Positions 63,432-64,000 of a stretch of 64,000 bases of DNA are shown piece after piece; the stretch's first letter is position 1; each line of letters opens with the position of its first letter. The notes beneath the pieces were generated by a model, which saw only the letters and a program-made list of their open reading frames with translations, made no database searches and had not been told where the DNA came from. A program made the position numbers and the translations under genes. Location: NCBI RefSeq assembly GCF_001429765.1, contig NZ_LMJB01000001.1, positions 187,896-251,895 on the forward strand, given 5' to 3'. This DNA comes from Flavobacterium sp. Root901. Lineage in GTDB: Bacteria > Bacteroidota > Bacteroidia > Flavobacteriales > Flavobacteriaceae.

Positions 63432-64000
63432 TTAGTTTGCATCCCACCAAACTTTATTCAGCCAGTCATTTGTTCCTCCCATTCTTGATAAAGCTTCGAG
63501 ATAGTTTTTCTCATTTTTCTGCATCTCATCATTAGGATAATACAAACGTTTTGGTGTAACGCCGCCTGTTTCAGAATCCGGATTTGTTATCGGTATTAAT
63601 ACCGGGAATCCTGTTCTTCTCCAGTTTGAATAAGCTTCAATACTATTAAAAATATAAGTGATCCAAAGCTGTGTTGAAATCTGTTTCATTTCTTGTCCTG
63701 CAGCAAGAGGTTTAGCATTTAAATACGTATCGATCGCAGCCTGAGTTGCCGGTGCCGCTCCATAAATTTCTAATTGTCTGATTCCTGCTTCAACTCCTTT
63801 TTTGTAATAATCTGCAGCAGAACCTGAAACCCAGCCTCTAAATGCAGCTTCAGCAAGCAATAACTGTGATTCAGAATAACTTACATGTAAGAAAGGGGTT
63901 GTTTTTTGCTTGAAGTAAGACTGAATACCAGACGTTGAACTTGCTCCCATTGGAACTTCCCATTGAAAAAGACCTGGTTTTACTCCTTCATAAGGGGTTT
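63432..64000 (-). CDS. Second SusD-family protein (C-terminal part)
   Basis: The reading frame is open to the window edge, so the N-terminus and its lipoprotein signal are missing. The visible 189 residues show the SusD C-terminal pattern: YSESQLLLAEAAFRGW, an alpha-helical stretch, TQLWITYIFNSIEAYSNWRRTGFP and a final LNKVWWDAN. It would be the partner of a SusC gene just beyond the edge, and gives the locus a second SusC/SusD pair. Confidence 0.85.
   Translation of the reverse strand, partial: TPYEGVKPGLFQWEVPMGASSTSGIQSYFKQKTTPFLHVSYSESQLLLAEAAFRGWVSGSAADYYKKGVEAGIRQLEIYGAAPATQAAIDTYLNAKPLAAGQEMKQISTQLWITYIFNSIEAYSNWRRTGFPVLIPITNPDSETGGVTPKRLYYPNDEMQKNEKNYLEALSRMGGTNDWLNKVWWDAN

Overview
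The window looks like a chromosome segment from a Flavobacterium (Bacteroidota), close to F. johnsoniae. The evidence is low GC, TAnnTTTG-type -7 promoter boxes in front of many genes, A-rich leaders without Shine-Dalgarno sequences, SusC/SusD pairs, type IX secretion C-terminal signals, PorP/SprF, and a two-catalytic-domain ChiA in a chitin utilisation locus with the gene order known from F. johnsoniae. The species is inferred from memory of that locus, not from a search.

Layout. 1-13 kb: the end of a T9SS-secreted CBM6-like protein, glmM, an ACP phosphodiesterase-like gene, gamma-glutamyltransferase, a ClC transporter with CBS domains, a Fic protein, uvrA, a MORN-type lipoprotein, a frameshifted cupin gene and a LOG-family gene behind a probable structured RNA. 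13-30 kb: a large metallopeptidase-like outer-membrane protein, a fused 2-oxoacid dehydrogenase E1, kdsB, an extradiol dioxygenase, a RecD-like helicase, DUF3822-rsmD, a small membrane protein, a dicarboxylate symporter, rnpB, BON/LysM proteins, and dnaX, which is split by a frameshift on a run of ten A. 30-43 kb: a sixA-ppk1-ppx-TMEM175-Crp/Fnr cluster, a PorP/SprF-OmpA pair, a CAP lipoprotein, pdxH, rnz and pyrR-pyrB. 43-48 kb: an orphan Sll1717-type P-loop ATPase (possible defence or accessory gene), a tiny lipoprotein, a YbiT-type ABC-F ATPase and a TlpA-like protein.

48-64 kb is the chitin locus, all on the minus strand: a SusD-like gene (cut by the window edge), a GH18 lipoprotein, susC, susD, nagB fused to a LmbE-like domain, a GH20 hexosaminidase, and chiA. 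In the model for this locus, secreted ChiA cuts chitin outside the cell. SusC/SusD proteins import oligomers, the lipoprotein GH18 and the GH20 enzyme trim them in the periplasm, and NagB feeds glucosamine 6-phosphate into glycolysis. Hairpins between nagB and susD, between hexosaminidase and nagB, and downstream of the hexosaminidase gene suggest the locus is split into several transcripts.

Most of the window is ordinary core genome. The strongest unusual signals are the dnaX frameshift on A10 (the zero frame gives the short form), the structured RNA before the LOG gene, a 14-bp perfect hairpin between susD and nagB, several families of intergenic palindromes, a 9-bp repeat cluster in the pyrR-pyrB spacer, and the orphan ATPase. 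I found no CRISPR array, insertion sequence, prophage, tRNA or rRNA. Searches could not be run, so family names rest on motif recognition.
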